Assembly: GCA_005888425.1 (NCBI GenBank)
Contig: VAZF01000026.1
Coordinates: 1-7,963 of the forward strand
Reading direction: 5' to 3'
Length of the DNA: 7,963 bases
Source of the DNA: Alphaproteobacteria bacterium
GTDB lineage: Bacteria; Pseudomonadota; Alphaproteobacteria; ATCC43930; CGMCC-115725
Shown here: positions 6,266 through 7,963 of the stretch, piece after piece
Layout of the letters: each line of letters begins with the position of its first letter
Numbering within the stretch: the first letter of the stretch is position 1
The notes under the pieces: generated by a model
The model's database searches: none
What the model saw: only the letters and a program-made list of their open reading frames with translations
What the model was told of the DNA's origin: nothing
Position numbers and translations under genes: made by a program

Positions 6266-6405
6266 CGACCGCCGAGCCGTCGCGCGACAACGTTCAGACA
6301 CTCATCCAGCGCCGCAAAGCGATGGCGGCGGCGGGCGGGAGAGAGCAAAATGGCGGCGAACAAATCCGCGGTTCTCAAGCCGCGCCGCCCCGAGGGAGGA
6401 ACAGG
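6266..6405 (+). promoter_or_regulatory. Intergenic spacer with small stem-loop before the amidohydrolase gene
   Basis: The spacer holds a 10-base perfect palindrome GTCGCGCGAC (6279-6288), and a hairpin with arms 6367-6373 and 6378-6384 (CGCGGTT / AGCCGCG, one G-T pair, loop CTCA) ending 9 bases before the GGGAGG ribosome site at 6394-6399. There is no T-tract after either, so a classic terminator is unlikely. The hairpin could influence translation of the amidohydrolase. Evidence is weak. Confidence 0.25.
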
Positions 6406-7518
6406 ATGGCCCAATACCGCCTCATCTCCGCCGATTCCCATGTCAGCGAGCCGCCCGACCTGTGGGCGACCCGATGCGACAAGCAATACCGCGAGCGCGC
6501 GCCGCATCTCGTCACGAACCCGCCGGGCAAGGAGGGCGCCTATTTCTATTATGAAGGCCATTCCCTGCACCCGATCGGCATCGGGCTCGGCGCCGGCAAG
6601 AGCCCGGAGGAGCTAAAGGAATTCCTGACCAAGGCGACCTATGCCGATGCGCGGCCGGGCGGCTGGGACCCGGCCGAGCGGATCAAGGACAATGCGGTCG
6701 ACGGGGTCGAGGGCGACGTTCTCTACACGACGTTGGGCTTTCGCATCTTCTGGCTGAAGGATGCCGGGCTCCAGGCCGATTGCTTCCGCGTCTACAACGA
6801 CTGGCTCGCCGAGTTTGTCAGCCATGCGCCGGACAAGATGGCGGGGCTGGCGCTGATCTCGCTCTACGACCCGAAGGCCGGCGCGCGCGAACTCGAACGC
6901 TGCGCCAAGATGGGGCTGAAGGGCGCGATGATCTGGTGCTCGCCGCCGCAGGAGCAGCCCTACAGCTCCGATGTCTACGACCCGTTTTGGGCGGCGGCGC
7001 AGGAAATGAACATGCCGATCAGCCTGCACGCGATCACCGGCATGGGGATCGAGAGCCAGTGGAATTGGGGCGAGCGCTATATGCGCACGACCGTGCTCGG
7101 CTACGAGGTCGAGAAATCGTTCAGCGTCCTGATCTTCTCGGGCGTGCTCGACCGCTTCCCTAGCCTGCAGATCGTCTCGGCCGAGAACAATATCGGCTGG
7201 ATCCCCTATTACCTGCAGCGTATGGACCGGGTCGCGGCCCGCTCGCGCGCCGCGGCCGGCTTTACGCAAAAGCTGAAGCCCAGCGAATATTTCCAGCGGC
7301 AGATGTGGGCGACCTACATCGATGATTATGTCGGCGTCGCGAACCGCCGTTTTATCGGGGTCGACCGCATCATGTGGTCGTCGGATTACCCGCACCAGGC
7401 CTCGTCCTGGCCGCATTCGCAGGAGGTCGTCTCGCGGGACTTCAAGGAGGCGAGCCCCGACGAGGTGTTCAAGATCACCCGCGGCAATGTCGCCAAATTG
7501 TACGGCTTCACGATCTAG
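6406..7518 (+). CDS. Amidohydrolase family 2 (TIM-barrel metal-dependent hydrolase/decarboxylase)
   Basis: This 370-residue protein belongs to the amidohydrolase-2 superfamily, which includes ACMSD-like and resorcylate-type decarboxylases and various C-C or C-O hydrolases. The barrel's first-strand metal motif is ADSHVSEPPDLW (Asp10-x-His12). Later candidates are His208 in ISLHAITG, Glu260 in SAENNIGW and Asp327 in WSSDYPHQ, the last being the conserved acid on the final barrel strand. The C-terminus KITRGNVAKLYGF is a family hallmark. No signal peptide is present, so it is cytoplasmic. The start is ATG 6406, 6 bases after GGGAGG; the frame is open to 6322 but the extension is low-complexity. 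The next gene begins 14 bases later and is probably cotranscribed. The substrate is not readable: such proteins are common in soil alphaproteobacteria next to aromatic or xenobiotic catabolism genes, and the glutathione S-transferase upstream is compatible with that but does not prove it. Confidence 0.93.
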   Translation: MAQYRLISADSHVSEPPDLWATRCDKQYRERAPHLVTNPPGKEGAYFYYEGHSLHPIGIGLGAGKSPEELKEFLTKATYADARPGGWDPAERIKDNAVDGVEGDVLYTTLGFRIFWLKDAGLQADCFRVYNDWLAEFVSHAPDKMAGLALISLYDPKAGARELERCAKMGLKGAMIWCSPPQEQPYSSDVYDPFWAAAQEMNMPISLHAITGMGIESQWNWGERYMRTTVLGYEVEKSFSVLIFSGVLDRFPSLQIVSAENNIGWIPYYLQRMDRVAARSRAAAGFTQKLKPSEYFQRQMWATYIDDYVGVANRRFIGVDRIMWSSDYPHQASSWPHSQEVVSRDFKEASPDEVFKITRGNVAKLYGFTI

Positions 7519-7532
7519 GCGACGGCGGGCCG

Positions 7533-7963
7533 GTGCAGGGCGCACAGGACGAGGTCATTGCATTCCTGCGCCGGCCGGAATCGTATGCTCTGGACGACAA
7601 TGCCGAAGTCGAAACCGCCGAGACGCATATCTCAATCGTGTTCCTGGCGGGAGCGCGCGCCTACAAGCTGAAGCGCGCGGTCAAATTCCCCTATCTCGAT
7701 TTCTCGACGCCGGAAGCGCGGCATGCCGCCTGCGAGGCGGAAGTGGCGCTCAACCGCCGCACCGCACCGCAATTGTATCTGGAGGTCCGGGAGATTTCGC
7801 GGCGGTCCGACGGCAGCATCGGCTGGAGCGACGATGGCGCGCCGCTCGATTGGGTCGTTGTCATGCGGCGCTTTGCGCAGGATCAGCTGCTCGACCCTGT
7901 CGCGCGCGCCGGCGGGCTCTCGACCCCGGTCATATTCGAACTCGCGGCGCACATCGCCGAGTT
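7533..7963 (+). CDS. Aminoglycoside phosphotransferase-like kinase with probable C-terminal P-loop domain, 3'-partial
   Basis: The frame opens at GTG 7533 and runs off the right edge after 143 codons. The visible part matches the N-terminal half of proteins annotated as bifunctional aminoglycoside phosphotransferase/ATP-binding protein, usually about 500 residues with a P-loop kinase half at the C-terminus that lies outside this window. Landmarks are ETHISIVFLAG (30-40), YKLKRAVKFPYLDFSTPE (44-61) with Lys45/Lys47 as nucleotide-lysine candidates, CEAEVALNRR (67-76) supplying the acidic partner, and WVVVMRRF (107-114) as the hinge. Despite the name, the family is not known to give aminoglycoside resistance; its substrate is unknown. 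The GTG start is inferred: it is the only plausible start ahead of the conserved region, the ribosome site is poor (GGCGGG), and it lies 14 bases after the amidohydrolase stop, which favours cotranscription. Confidence 0.85.
   Translation, partial: MQGAQDEVIAFLRRPESYALDDNAEVETAETHISIVFLAGARAYKLKRAVKFPYLDFSTPEARHAACEAEVALNRRTAPQLYLEVREISRRSDGSIGWSDDGAPLDWVVVMRRFAQDQLLDPVARAGGLSTPVIFELAAHIAE

Noticed and set aside
5375..6301. 308-codon open frame on the minus strand across the glutathione S-transferase gene
   Set aside because: It is the antisense shadow of a well-supported gene; its translation is Arg/Ala-rich without domain signatures, as expected in GC-rich DNA.
6613..7545. 310-codon minus-strand open frame across the amidohydrolase gene
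   Set aside because: Antisense shadow of a gene with full metal-site motifs; its translation has no recognisable family pattern.
7533..7963. Antibiotic resistance gene, because of aminoglycoside phosphotransferase similarity
   Set aside because: The sequence matches the chromosomal bifunctional kinase/ATP-binding family, not true APH enzymes, and there is no mobile-element context.

Overview
The window looks like ordinary chromosome from a GC-rich alphaproteobacterium, probably Hyphomicrobiales or Rhodospirillales. This is inferred from codon bias toward G/C, strong GGAGG-type ribosome sites, and proteins that read like soil alphaproteobacterial families. I cannot name a genus. There are nine protein genes, two of them cut by the window ends. 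I found no RNA genes, CRISPR array, insertion sequence, integrase or attachment site. No gene-free stretch exceeds 200 bases. Many long antisense frames exist but are GC-driven shadows of the real genes.

Layout. Bases 1-416 (minus) hold the start of a secreted proline-rich protein that runs off the left edge. Bases 488-1456 (minus) encode a thiamine-pyrophosphate dehydrogenase E1 alpha subunit with no E1 beta or E2 partner beside it. A 199-base divergent spacer separates it from trxC (1656-2126, plus), a zinc-ribbon thioredoxin 2. Its 3' end overlaps tail-to-tail, by 29 bases, the last gene of a three-gene minus-strand operon. In transcription order that operon is a circularly permuted ATP-grasp protein (5429-4041), an alpha-E protein (4048-3026) and a transglutaminase-like predicted cysteine peptidase (2982-2098). 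Across a second divergent spacer, the plus strand carries a glutathione S-transferase (5543-6265), an amidohydrolase-2 family protein (6406-7518) and, 14 bases further on, the start of an aminoglycoside-phosphotransferase-like kinase cut by the right edge.

How the genes work together. The ATP-grasp, alpha-E and transglutaminase trio is the core of the window. In other bacteria this set recurs as an operon, often with the proteasome-like Anbu peptidase, and has been predicted to build and trim or attach a peptide-like modification whose product is unknown. Here Anbu is absent from the operon. The ATP-grasp protein also appears to lack, by a clean in-frame gap, the most conserved block of its family (the acidic LEDN / PSGVSY / ENR segment). 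Everything before and after that block is recognisable. If real, the enzyme may be catalytically impaired or altered while its operon partners are kept. This is the observation most worth checking. The plus-strand trio may be a small detoxification or catabolic group, but its substrates cannot be read from sequence.
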